DNA from: CAKVLS01 sp045605365
GTDB taxonomy: Bacteria > Bacillota > Clostridia > Christensenellales > UBA1242
NCBI GenBank assembly: GCA_045605365.1
Contig: JAZUPV010000043.1
Location: 1 to 24,898, forward strand
Reading direction: 5' to 3'
Length of the DNA stretch: 24,898 nucleotides
Each line of letters begins with the position of its first letter. Position 1 is the stretch's first letter. The position numbers and the translations under genes are program-made. The notes beneath the pieces were generated by a model that saw nothing but the letters and a program-made list of their open reading frames with translations, searched no databases and was not told the origin of the DNA. Positions 1 through 7,140 of this stretch are shown here, piece by piece.

Positions 1-2
1 GT

Positions 3-935
3 ATATCTATCTTGCCACATCTTAACGACGCTGACCCAGGCTTTATTGAGTATATGACTGGGCGTGATGGTATACTTATCAACTATATGCGTATGGGGCT
101 AGTTGGTTTTAGACTAGACGTTGTCGACGAATTAAGCTCAGCTTTTCTTGACCAGCTTTGTCACAGTATACGACGTGTCAAAAAAGGTGGCTTGATTATA
201 GGTGAAGTATGGGAAGACGCTTCTAACAAAATAGCCTATGGAGAACGTAGAAAATATTTCTTAGGCAACCAACTAGATTCTGTTATGAACTACCCATTAA
301 AAAACAGTATCATCGACTATGTAAAAACTGGTAACGTGGAGAGTTTGTTAGCTTGTGTCTATATGTTAAAAGACCACTATCCTACAAGTGTTCAAAACAA
401 CCTTATGAATATCTTAGGTACACACGATACCGCACGTATCTTGACAGTGCTTGGTCTTGACCAAATAGACAATTCTTCTGGCTATCGCAAAAACAACATT
501 TATCTAACAAAACCACAGTTAGAAAAAGCCATCACACTATTAAAACAAGCAAGTTTGTTGCAATATACACTTATGGGTGTACCTTGTATATACTATGGTG
601 ACGAAGCCGGCGTACAAGGTATAGGCGACCCTTACAATAGGTCTTGTTACCCTTGGGGCAAAGAGAACCCAACTTTGATAGACTGGTATTCTACCTTGGG
701 TATCTTGAGACAAAACCCAGTATTTATCGATGGCGAAACAAACATATTGCACGCCGACAATGGTGTATTTGTTTACGAAAGACGCAAAGGCGAAAAGCGT
801 ATAGTTATCGCTATTAACAAATCTAATGAGCCTTTTGAGCTAAAACTTAACGAACCACACAACGACTACCTAAACGTAAAACGTCTTAGTGAAGTTGTCA
901 TCAATAGTGACGATATGGTTATTTTGGTAAAATAA
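3..935 (+). CDS. GH13 alpha-amylase-family glycoside hydrolase, C-terminal part (5' end outside window)
   Basis: This is the carboxyl part of an alpha-glucan-acting hydrolase of family GH13. The reading frame is open to the left edge, so the gene starts outside the window; the TTG at 12 is an internal Leu codon. Numbering from that codon, the family's conserved regions are visible: GFRLDVVDEL with the nucleophile Asp36, GEVWED with the acid/base Glu65, and GTHDTAR with the transition-state Asp139. A stretch reading YYGDEAGVQGIGDPYNR follows, as in neopullulanase and cyclomaltodextrinase-type enzymes, and then a short beta-rich C-terminal domain. No signal peptide can be judged because the N-terminus is missing. 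The exact substrate (pullulan, cyclodextrin, maltodextrin) cannot be decided from this part. A rho-independent terminator follows directly. Confidence 0.9.
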   Translation: MSILPHLNDADPGFIEYMTGRDGILINYMRMGLVGFRLDVVDELSSAFLDQLCHSIRRVKKGGLIIGEVWEDASNKIAYGERRKYFLGNQLDSVMNYPLKNSIIDYVKTGNVESLLACVYMLKDHYPTSVQNNLMNILGTHDTARILTVLGLDQIDNSSGYRKNNIYLTKPQLEKAITLLKQASLLQYTLMGVPCIYYGDEAGVQGIGDPYNRSCYPWGKENPTLIDWYSTLGILRQNPVFIDGETNILHADNGVFVYERRKGEKRIVIAINKSNEPFELKLNEPHNDYLNVKRLSEVVINSDDMVILVK

Positions 936-943
936 AACATTTG

Positions 944-972
944 ACAAGGTCTAACTTAGACCTTGTTTTTTA
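944..972 (+). terminator. Rho-independent terminator of the GH13 gene
   Basis: A perfect 10-bp stem (944-953 with 957-966, core ACAAGGTCTA) with a 3-base loop runs into a T tract. It begins 9 bases after the stop codon. Confidence 0.85.
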
Positions 973-1004
973 TTAAAAATTATTTTTATTTGATATGTTT
1001 TAGG

Positions 1005-1033
1005 TTGTAAAAATTTTGTATTTGGTATACAAT
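1005..1033 (+). promoter_or_regulatory. Probable sigma-A promoter of the marR-cysS unit
   Basis: TTGTAA (1005-1010) and TACAAT (1028-1033) are separated by 17 bases. The start of transcription would fall near 1040, inside the inverted-repeat array at 1031-1056. Confidence 0.6.
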
Positions 1034-1056
1034 AACAATAGTTATTAAAAAATAAC
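1031..1056. promoter_or_regulatory. Three alternating half-sites, probable MarR operator
   Basis: AATAAC (1031-1036), GTTATT (1041-1046) and AATAAC (1051-1056) are spaced exactly 10 bp apart, so each neighbouring pair forms a perfect inverted repeat with a 4-base spacer. The array overlaps the -10 box and the predicted start site of the marR promoter. MarR proteins commonly repress their own promoters through such sites; that this array is bound by the adjacent MarR is inferred. Confidence 0.55.
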
Positions 1057-1083
1057 GGTTACATTTTAACAAAAGGAGTAATT

Positions 1084-1509
1084 ATGGAAAACTTAGACCT
1101 TGCAAAAAATATTATGAAAGCACGTATTTTAACACAAAATGCCTGTGAAAATTTTCATAAAAGCGACAACAAAAAAGACGCTTTACCAGTAAATGTGCGT
1201 ATATTATTTATGATTGCAGATTATGGTAGAGTTTCTCCAACGTTACTTATAGAAAAATTATATATAGCAAAATCAAACCTTGCCCTTATGTGCAAACAAC
1301 TAGCAAGTGACGGTCTTATTGAGATTTCGCACGACCTTAGAGATAAGCGTATAATTTATTATAGCTTAACAGAAAGTGGCAAGCAGTTTTTAGATAGCAA
1401 ATTAAAAGGCATAGAATATAATATTACTAGAGCCTGTACGAAGGAAGACATCTGTCTTCTTAACCAAAAGTTGACCGAAATCAACGATATTCTATCTAAA
1501 AAGTTTTAA
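1084..1509 (+). CDS. MarR-family transcriptional regulator
   Basis: This 141-residue protein has the length and helical layout of the MarR family of winged-helix repressors, which act as dimers and usually respond to small ligands. The recognisable part is the winged-helix region at about residues 55-105: a helix-turn-helix reading VSPTLLIEKLYIAKSNLALM, then the wing with LRDKRIIYYSLTESGK, where the D-R pair of the wing is typical. Start: ATG at 1084 with AAAGGAG about 6 bases upstream. It is followed closely by cysS, so the two are probably cotranscribed. An inverted-repeat array over its own promoter suggests autoregulation. The ligand and other targets are unknown. Confidence 0.85.
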   Translation: MENLDLAKNIMKARILTQNACENFHKSDNKKDALPVNVRILFMIADYGRVSPTLLIEKLYIAKSNLALMCKQLASDGLIEISHDLRDKRIIYYSLTESGKQFLDSKLKGIEYNITRACTKEDICLLNQKLTEINDILSKKF

Positions 1510-1530
1510 TTAAAAGGAAATTTGAAAAAA

Positions 1531-2913
1531 ATGTTAAAATTATATAATACTCTAAATCGCAACAAAACTGACTTTCAACCAATTGAACAAGGCGTTGTTA
1601 AAATGTACACTTGCGGACCTACAGTTTATTACTATCCACACATAGGTAATATGAGAGCTTATGTATTTATGGATAGCCTAAGACGTGTTTTAAAATATAA
1701 CGGTTACAAATTAAACGGCGTTATGAACATTACTGACGTTGGGCACTTAACTAGTGACGAAGATGACGGCGACGACAAAATGGAACTTGCCGCAAAGAGA
1801 GAAAACAAATCTCCTTACGAAATCGCCGCATATTATACCAATATATTTATGACCAACCTACAAGCCCTTAATATTGATGTACCAGAACACGTTGTAAAAG
1901 CTACAGACTATATCGACAAAATGATAGAGTTTGTCAAAGTGCTAGAACAAAAAGGTTATACCTACATCTTAGAAGATGGCGTATATTTTGATATCAAAAA
2001 GTTTAAAGGTTATGGTATGTTAAGTGGCAAAGACCTAGACAAAACTGGTGTTGCTCGTGTTCAAGAAAACGCCAACAAACACCATTCTTTTGACTTTGCT
2101 CTTTGGAAGTTTGTCCCAGACAATCATATTATGAAATGGGACAGCCCTTGGGGAGTGGGTTGCCCAGGTTGGCATATAGAATGTTCAACAATGAGCAACG
2201 ACATCTTGGGTGATAGATTTGATATACACACTGGCGGTATTGACCATTTACCTATTCACCACGAAAACGAAATCGCCCAAAACGACGCAGCTGCTGGTCA
2301 CAGAGTTGTCAACCGTTGGATGCACAATGAGTTTGTACAAGTTGACGGTGGCAAAATGAGTAAGAGCCTAGGCAATATTTATACCATTGACCAACTGATG
2401 GAGATGGGCTACAACCCAATGGACTTTAAGTACTTCTGCCTAAATACTTATTATGGCAAAAAGATAAACTTTACATTTGATGCAATCAAATCTGCGCAAA
2501 ATGCACTAAAAAAACTACACAAACAACTAGCCGAACACAAAGTCGGTAACAATACTATCGCACAAGACGTTGTTGACAAGTACAAACAAGACTTTTTGCA
2601 AGCGGTCAATGACGACCTAAACACTCCACTTGCAATAGGTGTTTTGTGGACCGCTCTTAAAGAACCTGCTTCAAAACAAATCTACGATATGGTTATAGAT
2701 TTTGATAGAGCCCTAGGTTTGCAACTAGACCAAGAATACAAAGACTATGGCAAACAAGAAATACCACAACAAGTTATAGACCTTGCAGAACAACGCAAAC
2801 AAGCTAGACAAAATAAAGACTACCAAGAAAGTGACCGTCTTCGTGACGAAATCAACAAGCTTGGCTTTAATGTAAAAGACACTAGAGAAGGTTACGAAAT
2901 AACCAGTCTATAA
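1531..2913 (+). CDS. cysS: Cysteinyl-tRNA synthetase
   Basis: This class I synthetase charges tRNA-Cys with cysteine in the cytoplasm. Visible hallmarks, numbered from the ATG at 1531: TCGPTVYYYPHIGN with the first zinc-ligand Cys28 and the HIGH-like HIGN motif (37-40), GVGCPGWHIECS carrying the second zinc Cys, HHENEIAQ, and the KMSKS loop (275-279). The total of 460 residues is normal for the family. A TTG at 1522 in the same frame is an alternative start; I prefer ATG 1531 because the protein then begins MLKLYNTL, the usual N-terminus, although the AAAAGGA sequence is rather far (about 12 bases) from ATG and very close (3 bases) to TTG. It follows marR with almost no gap and ends at a terminator. 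Confidence 0.95.
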   Translation: MLKLYNTLNRNKTDFQPIEQGVVKMYTCGPTVYYYPHIGNMRAYVFMDSLRRVLKYNGYKLNGVMNITDVGHLTSDEDDGDDKMELAAKRENKSPYEIAAYYTNIFMTNLQALNIDVPEHVVKATDYIDKMIEFVKVLEQKGYTYILEDGVYFDIKKFKGYGMLSGKDLDKTGVARVQENANKHHSFDFALWKFVPDNHIMKWDSPWGVGCPGWHIECSTMSNDILGDRFDIHTGGIDHLPIHHENEIAQNDAAAGHRVVNRWMHNEFVQVDGGKMSKSLGNIYTIDQLMEMGYNPMDFKYFCLNTYYGKKINFTFDAIKSAQNALKKLHKQLAEHKVGNNTIAQDVVDKYKQDFLQAVNDDLNTPLAIGVLWTALKEPASKQIYDMVIDFDRALGLQLDQEYKDYGKQEIPQQVIDLAEQRKQARQNKDYQESDRLRDEINKLGFNVKDTREGYEITSL

Positions 2914-2918
2914 ATAAT

Positions 2919-2950
2919 AAAGACCTAAAAATTTTTATTAGGTCTTTTTT
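2919..2950 (+). terminator. Rho-independent terminator after cysS
   Basis: A 10-bp stem AAAGACCTAA (2919-2928) pairs with TTAGGTCTTT (2938-2947) and is followed by further T residues. Confidence 0.85.
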
Positions 2951-2993
2951 AGTTTGTTGGTTAATATTTTTTATAAAGTTTACACAAAGTATT

Positions 2994-3020
2994 TTGATAT
3001 TTTTTTTGTTGTGTTATAAT
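2994..3020 (+). promoter_or_regulatory. Probable extended -10 promoter of tsaD
   Basis: TATAAT at 3015-3020 is preceded by TG plus one base (3012-3014), the extended -10 form. TTGATA at 2994-2999 could serve as the -35 with a short 15-base spacer. Confidence 0.6.
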
Positions 3021-3044
3021 AACGGTGTAAATTAAGGATAAATT

Positions 3045-4103
3045 ATGTATATAGATAGAGTAAAAGAAAAATTGTTGTCTTTACAAGACAAATCTAATAT
3101 TTATGTGTTAGGTATCGAGAGTAGTTGTGACGAAACTTCAATCGCAGTTATCCGCAACGGCAGAGAAGTATTAAGCAACGTTATCTCAAGCCAGATTGAT
3201 ATTCACAAACGTTTTGGTGGGGTTGTGCCAGAAGTAGCATCAAGAAACCACGTCGAAGCTATCGCTAATGTTCTTAATGAAGCTCTAGAACAAGCCCACG
3301 TAGAACTTTCTCAAATAGACGCTATCGCAGTAACTTATGGAGCAGGTTTGATAGGTGCGCTTATGGTAGGTGTTAGTTATGCAAAAGCTCTTGCTTATTC
3401 GCTTAATATACCACTTATCAAAGTTAACCACATCAAAGGTCACCTAGCCGCCAACTATATCGCACATCAAGATTTGCAACCACCTTTTATAGGTCTTATA
3501 GTTAGTGGCGGACATACAGCTATAGTTAGGGTTGACAATTATCTTAACCAAACACATATCGGCAGCACTCTTGACGACGCCATCGGCGAAGCGTATGACA
3601 AAGTTGCCCGTGTACTAGGTCTAGAATATCCTGGTGGACCAAAAATTGACAAATTAGCCCAACAAGGCAACAACAGCATCAACTTTTGCCACGACGTGTT
3701 AAAAAAGACCTATGACGTAAGTTATAGTGGTCTAAAAACTGCTGTTATCAACTATGTCCACAAACTTAGACAAAACAATCAAGAACTAAACATTGCTGAT
3801 ATATGCTGTTCTTTTCAAACTCAAGCCGTAGATAGTCTAGTAGAAAAAGCCATTAGAGCTTGCAAAGAATACAATTTAAAGAAGATTTGTGTAGCAGGTG
3901 GTGTCGCAGCCAATAGCTACCTTAGAGCCAAGGTAGAAGAACTCGGCAAAAAAGAACGTATAGATGTATATATCCCACCTATTAGATTGTGTACAGACAA
4001 TGCAGCTATGATAGCTTGTATGGGGTATTATAATCTTATCAATGGCGAAGGTATTAGTGACCTTGATGTGTCAGTTTGTCCAAACTTAAAACTTTCAACC
4101 TAA
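3045..4103 (+). CDS. tsaD: tRNA N6-adenosine threonylcarbamoyltransferase TsaD
   Basis: TsaD transfers the threonylcarbamoyl group to A37 of ANN-decoding tRNAs, working with TsaB and TsaE in the cytoplasm. The sequence has the family's ASKHA-fold motifs: VLGIESSCDETS (residues 21-32), GGVVPEVASRNH, the metal-binding histidines in NHIKGHLAAN (His129, His133), LIVSGGHT, DDAIGEAYDKVAR and CVAGGVAANSYLR. At 352 residues it is slightly long because about 20 residues precede the usual N-terminus; ATG at 3045 has AAGGA six bases upstream, so the extension appears real. tsaB and tsaE are not in the window. The downstream isomerase-like gene starts 29 bases after its stop, so they probably share a transcript. 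Confidence 0.95.
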   Translation: MYIDRVKEKLLSLQDKSNIYVLGIESSCDETSIAVIRNGREVLSNVISSQIDIHKRFGGVVPEVASRNHVEAIANVLNEALEQAHVELSQIDAIAVTYGAGLIGALMVGVSYAKALAYSLNIPLIKVNHIKGHLAANYIAHQDLQPPFIGLIVSGGHTAIVRVDNYLNQTHIGSTLDDAIGEAYDKVARVLGLEYPGGPKIDKLAQQGNNSINFCHDVLKKTYDVSYSGLKTAVINYVHKLRQNNQELNIADICCSFQTQAVDSLVEKAIRACKEYNLKKICVAGGVAANSYLRAKVEELGKKERIDVYIPPIRLCTDNAAMIACMGYYNLINGEGISDLDVSVCPNLKLST

Positions 4104-4132
4104 ATCAACAACTTTATAACTTGGGGGTGTGT

Positions 4133-4918
4133 ATGCAAAACTCTTATGCTTTATATGGTTCAATATCTTATAATATAGATGATATTACTACTCTAAAACT
4201 TATGGCAAAAAACAAGGTCAAACAAGTTTTTTTGTGGTGGGGACAAGACGATAAGAAAAACTTAGAAAAAGTCAAACTATGTAAAACTTTAGGTTTAGAG
4301 ATTCAAACAGCCCATTTTGATTTTGACAAGATTAACTCTATGTGGATAGATTCAAAAGAAGGCGACAACCTAGTCAAAACTTTTTGTAAACAACTAAAAC
4401 AAATCAAAAAACATAACATCAACATTGCTGTTTTGCACGTTACAAAATCAAAAAATCCACCGCCAATTAGTGATATAGCTATAAAAAGATACAAAACGCT
4501 TGTCTCTCAAGCAGAAAAATTAGGTGTTATTATCGCATTAGAAAATACCCGTATGCCACAATATTTTGACTATATCTTTGACAATATTTCAAGTGACAAT
4601 TTGAAAATATGTTATGATAGTGGTCACGATCACGCTTTTACGCAAGATACATTTGATTTTGACAAGTATAAAGGTAAAATAGCTTGTTTGCATATTCACG
4701 ACAACAACGGACAAAAAGACCAACATCTGTTGCCTTTTGATGGCAATATCAACTGGGATAATTTGTTAGGCAAGTTAAAAGCCGCAGAGTACCAAGGACC
4801 TATCACACTTGAAGTTGTTATGGGAGACGATATGTATGATGATATGTCAGCTCAAGAATTTATCCTAACTGCCGTTCAAAGAGCAAAACAACTTGCAAAA
4901 ACCTTTAACAATTTATAA
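4133..4918 (+). CDS. Sugar phosphate isomerase/epimerase-like TIM-barrel protein
   Basis: The protein of about 261 residues fits the xylose isomerase-like TIM barrel superfamily (AP endonuclease 2 family), metal enzymes that isomerise or epimerise sugars or cleave abasic DNA. Supporting motifs are the strand-end metal-ligand patterns IALENT, KICYDSGHDHAF, CLHIHDN and GPITLEV, in the usual order, with the HLLPFDGNINW segment between the last two. The frame extends to a TTG at 4076 inside tsaD, but ATG 4133 is preceded by GGGGGT about five bases upstream and gives a natural N-terminus, so I start there. A strong terminator follows. The substrate cannot be told; a sugar-acting role is more likely than DNA repair given the relatives with this motif spacing. 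Confidence 0.8.
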   Translation: MQNSYALYGSISYNIDDITTLKLMAKNKVKQVFLWWGQDDKKNLEKVKLCKTLGLEIQTAHFDFDKINSMWIDSKEGDNLVKTFCKQLKQIKKHNINIAVLHVTKSKNPPPISDIAIKRYKTLVSQAEKLGVIIALENTRMPQYFDYIFDNISSDNLKICYDSGHDHAFTQDTFDFDKYKGKIACLHIHDNNGQKDQHLLPFDGNINWDNLLGKLKAAEYQGPITLEVVMGDDMYDDMSAQEFILTAVQRAKQLAKTFNNL

Positions 4919-4933
4919 TCAACATTTACCATC

Positions 4934-4961
4934 AAGCCACTAATCAAGTGGCTTATTTTTT
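4934..4961 (+). terminator. Rho-independent terminator after the isomerase-like gene
   Basis: The stem AAGCCACT (4934-4941) pairs with AGTGGCTT (4947-4954) around a 5-base loop, then a T tract. Confidence 0.9.
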
Positions 4962-4963
4962 TG

Positions 4964-4992
4964 TCATATTTTGTATTTGATAGACATATTAT
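4964..4992 (+). promoter_or_regulatory. Sigma-E-like promoter of the yabP operon
   Basis: TCATATT (4964-4970) matches the B. subtilis sigma-E -35 consensus KMATATT fully, and CATATTAT (4985-4992) matches the -10 consensus CATACAHT at six of eight positions, with a 14-base spacer as expected. yabP is a mother-cell gene in B. subtilis, which agrees with this reading. A weaker sigma-A reading (TTGTAT, TACAAT) is possible. Confidence 0.55.
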
Positions 4993-5022
4993 ACAATATC
5001 AAATTGATTAGGAGATATAACT

Positions 5023-5307
5023 ATGGCAGAAGAACAAAAACAACAACAAACTAATTTTTTAGAAAGTAGACTTACACTTATCAACCGCAACAACCTAGCC
5101 TTAACCGGCGTAGAAAAAGTTGTCGGTGCCAACGAAAATTGCGTACACCTTGTTGTTAGTGGTGACAAAATGTGCATCGAAGGTAGCTTGTTACACGTTT
5201 CAAAACTAGATATTGAACAAGGTGTCATTGTCCTTGATGGGGTAGTTAACACTATCAAATATTCTACCGGCAAAAAACAACCACTATTTAAAAGAATGTT
5301 TAAATAA
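5023..5307 (+). CDS. yabP: Sporulation protein YabP
   Basis: YabP belongs to the YabP/YqfC family of small proteins made in the mother cell during sporulation; in B. subtilis it is part of the yabP-yabQ-divIC cluster. The 94-residue protein has the family core LESRLTLINRNNLALTGVEKV followed by a beta-rich stretch with CIEGSLLHVSKLDIEQGVIVLDGVV and NTIKYS. The N-terminus is Gln-rich and the last residues are basic. ATG at 5023 has AGGAG about eight bases upstream. Its TAA stop overlaps the ATG of yabQ by one base (TAATG), which indicates translational coupling. A sigma-E-like promoter lies just upstream. Confidence 0.9.
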   Translation: MAEEQKQQQTNFLESRLTLINRNNLALTGVEKVVGANENCVHLVVSGDKMCIEGSLLHVSKLDIEQGVIVLDGVVNTIKYSTGKKQPLFKRMFK

Positions 5308-5675
5308 TGTTATTTAGCAATTCAATCTTGGGTTATAGTTTTCTTTTTATGCTGTATGTCGGTATTTGTATGGGCATATTATATGATATGTTTTGGTATA
5401 TAAGAAAGATATATAACACAAAATTTGTTACGATTATTTTAGATATAATATTTGCGTTAGCATACACAGCCACTTTTGTTTTTGGTTTGCAATATTGCAA
5501 TTATGGTCAATTTAGAGTGTTTTTGCTATTAACCAATGTATTTGGTTTTGTTTTACAAAAAATAACTATGGGTGATTTAGTTGCCAAGAGTATAAAATTT
5601 ATTTATAATCTAATTATAAAGATTTTTGGCAAAAGGAAAAATCATGACCGAAAACAAACTAAAACTAATGGTTAA
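5307..5675 (+). CDS. yabQ: Sporulation protein YabQ (membrane)
   Basis: YabQ is a small membrane protein needed for the spore cortex in B. subtilis. This copy of 122 residues has an N-terminal membrane segment (about 9-29), a short basic loop with FWYIRKIY, two further hydrophobic segments (about 40-62 and 68-85), and a basic tail ending in Lys/Asn-rich residues. The length and topology fit the family. Its start codon overlaps the yabP stop, and its last 32 bases overlap the next gene, divIC. The assignment rests on topology plus gene order. Confidence 0.85.
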   Translation: MLFSNSILGYSFLFMLYVGICMGILYDMFWYIRKIYNTKFVTIILDIIFALAYTATFVFGLQYCNYGQFRVFLLLTNVFGFVLQKITMGDLVAKSIKFIYNLIIKIFGKRKNHDRKQTKTNG

Positions 5676-5919
5676 GTTAATAACGGTAGCTGCAATAGTA
5701 TTGCTTAGTGTTATGCTAATTATACTTACTGTGCAGTTTGTGTCTTTGGCTAAGTTAAGACGTGAAAAGGCGTCTTTAGACAAGTCTGTTGCGTACGTTA
5801 CAGAATATACCGCAGATGTTGAGAGTCAAATAGACTATTTTAGCAATACTCAAGCGGTCGAAGATATGTATAGAGCTCAAGGCTACAACAAAGATACCGA
5901 CGTAGTTTTTGGTAAATAA
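5644..5919 (+). CDS. divIC: Septum formation initiator DivIC/FtsB-like protein
   Basis: This 91-residue bitopic protein has a short cytoplasmic N-terminus, one membrane segment (about 10-33) and an extracytoplasmic coiled coil with heptad-like LRREKASLDKSVAYVTEYTA, ending in RAQGYNKDTDVVFGK, the form typical of DivIC/FtsB proteins that assemble with FtsL and DivIB/FtsQ at the division site. The frame is open to a TTG at 5626, but ATG 5644 has AAAAGGA at a proper distance and yields the standard N-terminus. It overlaps the end of yabQ by 32 bases. The RNA-binding S1 gene (yabR) that follows divIC in B. subtilis is absent; a terminator and tRNA genes come next. Confidence 0.88.
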   Translation: MTENKLKLMVKLITVAAIVLLSVMLIILTVQFVSLAKLRREKASLDKSVAYVTEYTADVESQIDYFSNTQAVEDMYRAQGYNKDTDVVFGK

Positions 5920-5935
5920 AGCATATAATTTTGTC

Positions 5936-5970
5936 AAAAAAACTATTTTATAAAAAAAATAGTTTTTTTT
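5936..5970 (+). terminator. Rho-independent terminator after divIC
   Basis: A 13-bp A+T-rich stem (5937-5949 with 5956-5968, containing AACTATTTT) is flanked by A and T runs, so it could work in both directions. Confidence 0.8.
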
Positions 5971-5980
5971 GATTAAACTA

Positions 5981-6009
5981 TTGACAAAAGTTTTTTTTTC
6001 ATATACAAT
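5981..6009 (+). promoter_or_regulatory. Strong sigma-A promoter of the tRNA cluster
   Basis: A perfect -35 TTGACA (5981-5986) and TACAAT (6004-6009) are separated by 17 bases. The predicted start, near 6016, lies about 24 bases before the first tRNA. Confidence 0.8.
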
Positions 6010-6039
6010 AACAAAGCCTAGTGATTTATTAGGTCATAT

Positions 6040-6116
<77 letters not shown>

Positions 6117-6150
6117 TTACTTATCTACAAAAGATAAGTTTTATATATTT

Positions 6151-6225
6151 GGTTCCATGGTCAATCGGTTAAGACATCGCCCTTTCACGGCGAAGTGAGG
6201 AGTTCGACTCTCCTTGGAATCACCA
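6151..6225 (+). tRNA. tRNA-Glu (TTC)
   Basis: Acceptor stem GGTTCCA (6151-6157) pairs with TGGAATC (6215-6221), with one G-T pair. The anticodon TTC lies at 6184-6186 in a 7-base loop closed by TCGCC and GGCGA. CCA is encoded at 6223-6225. Confidence 0.95.
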
Positions 6226-6228
6226 TTT

Positions 6229-6305
6229 GGCGGCGTAGCTTAGTTGGTTATAGCGTTCGGTTCATACCCGAAAGGTCGTAGGTTCGACTCCTACCGCCGC
6301 TACCA
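6229..6305 (+). tRNA. Elongator tRNA-Met (CAT)
   Basis: Acceptor GGCGGCG (6229-6235) pairs with CGCCGCT (6295-6301) including a G-T pair at position 1-72; anticodon CAT at 6263-6265, stem TTCGG/CCGAA, encoded CCA at 6303-6305. The body resembles Firmicute elongator tRNA-Met, which also carries this 1-72 G-T pair, rather than the lysidine-modified tRNA-Ile (CAT). It begins three bases after the tRNA-Glu CCA. Confidence 0.9.
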
Positions 6306-6310
6306 AAACA

Positions 6311-6342
6311 AAAGTCTAAATCAAATCGATTTAGACTTTTTT
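6311..6342 (+). terminator. Rho-independent terminator of the tRNA cluster
   Basis: A perfect 12-bp stem AAAGTCTAAATC (6311-6322) pairs with 6328-6339 around a 5-base loop, then T residues. Confidence 0.9.
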
Positions 6343-6355
6343 ATTTTGTACGCTT

Positions 6356-6389
6356 TAATCTAATATATAAACTAATCTAATATATTAAC
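6356..6389. repeat. Tandem duplication of a 17-bp unit
   Basis: TAATCTAATATATAAAC (6356-6372) is followed immediately by the same unit with one change, A to T (6373-6389). It lies in the gene-free spacer after the tRNA terminator. No function can be assigned. Confidence 0.7.
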
Positions 6390-6461
6390 TAACGACAAGT
6401 TGTGAGTAATATATATCAATAGATAAAGTTAAATTCAAAAAGTTGTTAAAAAAAATATACT

Positions 6462-6486
6462 GGTTATTGTATTGCAATAACCTTTT
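6462..6486. repeat. Perfect 8-bp inverted repeat, hairpin-forming
   Basis: GGTTATTG (6462-6469) and CAATAACC (6475-6482) enclose five bases and are followed by TTTT. It may be a weak terminator or a protein-binding site: it contains the same GTTATT/AATAAC half-sites as the marR promoter array but with a 7-base spacer. Confidence 0.45.
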
Positions 6487-6529
6487 GTATAATTTTGTAC
6501 ATAAAACTTATTGGTGTAATAATCAAAAA

Positions 6530-6568
6530 TAAAAAACTCTTAAACTGTTTTTGTTTAAGAGCTTTTTT
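6530..6568 (-). terminator. Bidirectional terminator after the minus-strand pair
   Basis: CTCTTAAAC (6537-6545) pairs with GTTTAAGAG (6553-6561), with an A run on the left and a T run on the right. On the minus strand it ends transcription of the membrane protein gene at 6588. Confidence 0.85.
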
Positions 6569-6587
6569 GTGTTTAATTTAATTTTTA

Positions 6588-7118
6588 TTATTTTGCTGCG
6601 GCTTTTAGTTCTAACACAGGGATAAGGATAAGTGTTGCAAACAAACATACAGCAACTGTCATAAATACAAATCCCATAGTTATATCAAATTTTCTATAAC
6701 TTTTGATAGGTTTTTCTACAGGTTGTTCTTGTTGTTGTTCTTCGGTATTTGCAAGTGGGTCGTTGCTGACAACTTCTTGTTTTGGAGTGTCAGGTGTTTC
6801 TTGTGGTTGGTCTATAGCGGCAAATTTTTTTGCTTCTCTTGCTGCTGCAAAAGCTACTGCACTATATAGGGCAAGTAGTTTCAAGGTTGCTCCACCTACT
6901 GCACACAAGAATATCAATGCAAGTATACCAACAATAGCATTGTCTTTAAATGCAGATATCATCCAAAACTCTAAAGCAAGTGTCGCTGCTACAAACAAAA
7001 ATAGTACAACTGTGGCGCCAATTCTTTCGCCTAGGTTTTGTGAATATTTTGATTTGGTAAATTCTACTTGGCTTTTCCATCCAAATATAAATCTAAAAAT
7101 TTTAAATAAAATTTTCAT
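6588..7118 (-). CDS. Unrecognised three-helix membrane protein
   Basis: I do not recognise this 176-residue protein. It has a basic amphipathic N-terminus, a first membrane segment at about 34-55, a second at about 62-88, an exposed linker at about 98-140 rich in Gln, Glu and Pro (including EEQQQEQPVEKP), and a third membrane segment near the C-terminus (about 147-168). The start ATG at 7118 has AAGGAG nine bases upstream. It lies 22 bases after a lipoprotein gene on the same strand, so the two are likely cotranscribed and may both act at the cell envelope. No catalytic motif is visible. Confidence 0.7.
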   Translation of the reverse strand: MKILFKIFRFIFGWKSQVEFTKSKYSQNLGERIGATVVLFLFVAATLALEFWMISAFKDNAIVGILALIFLCAVGGATLKLLALYSAVAFAAAREAKKFAAIDQPQETPDTPKQEVVSNDPLANTEEQQQEQPVEKPIKSYRKFDITMGFVFMTVAVCLFATLILIPVLELKAAAK

Positions 7119-7140
7119 ATCATATCGCTCCTTTTAAAAA

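Noticed and set aside
3..935. GH13 gene as a truncated pseudogene
   Set aside because: The frame is open to the window edge and all three catalytic residues seen are intact, so the missing part is due to the edge.
6229..6305. tRNA-Ile with lysidine-modified CAT anticodon
   Set aside because: The body and the 1-72 G-T pair match elongator tRNA-Met better.
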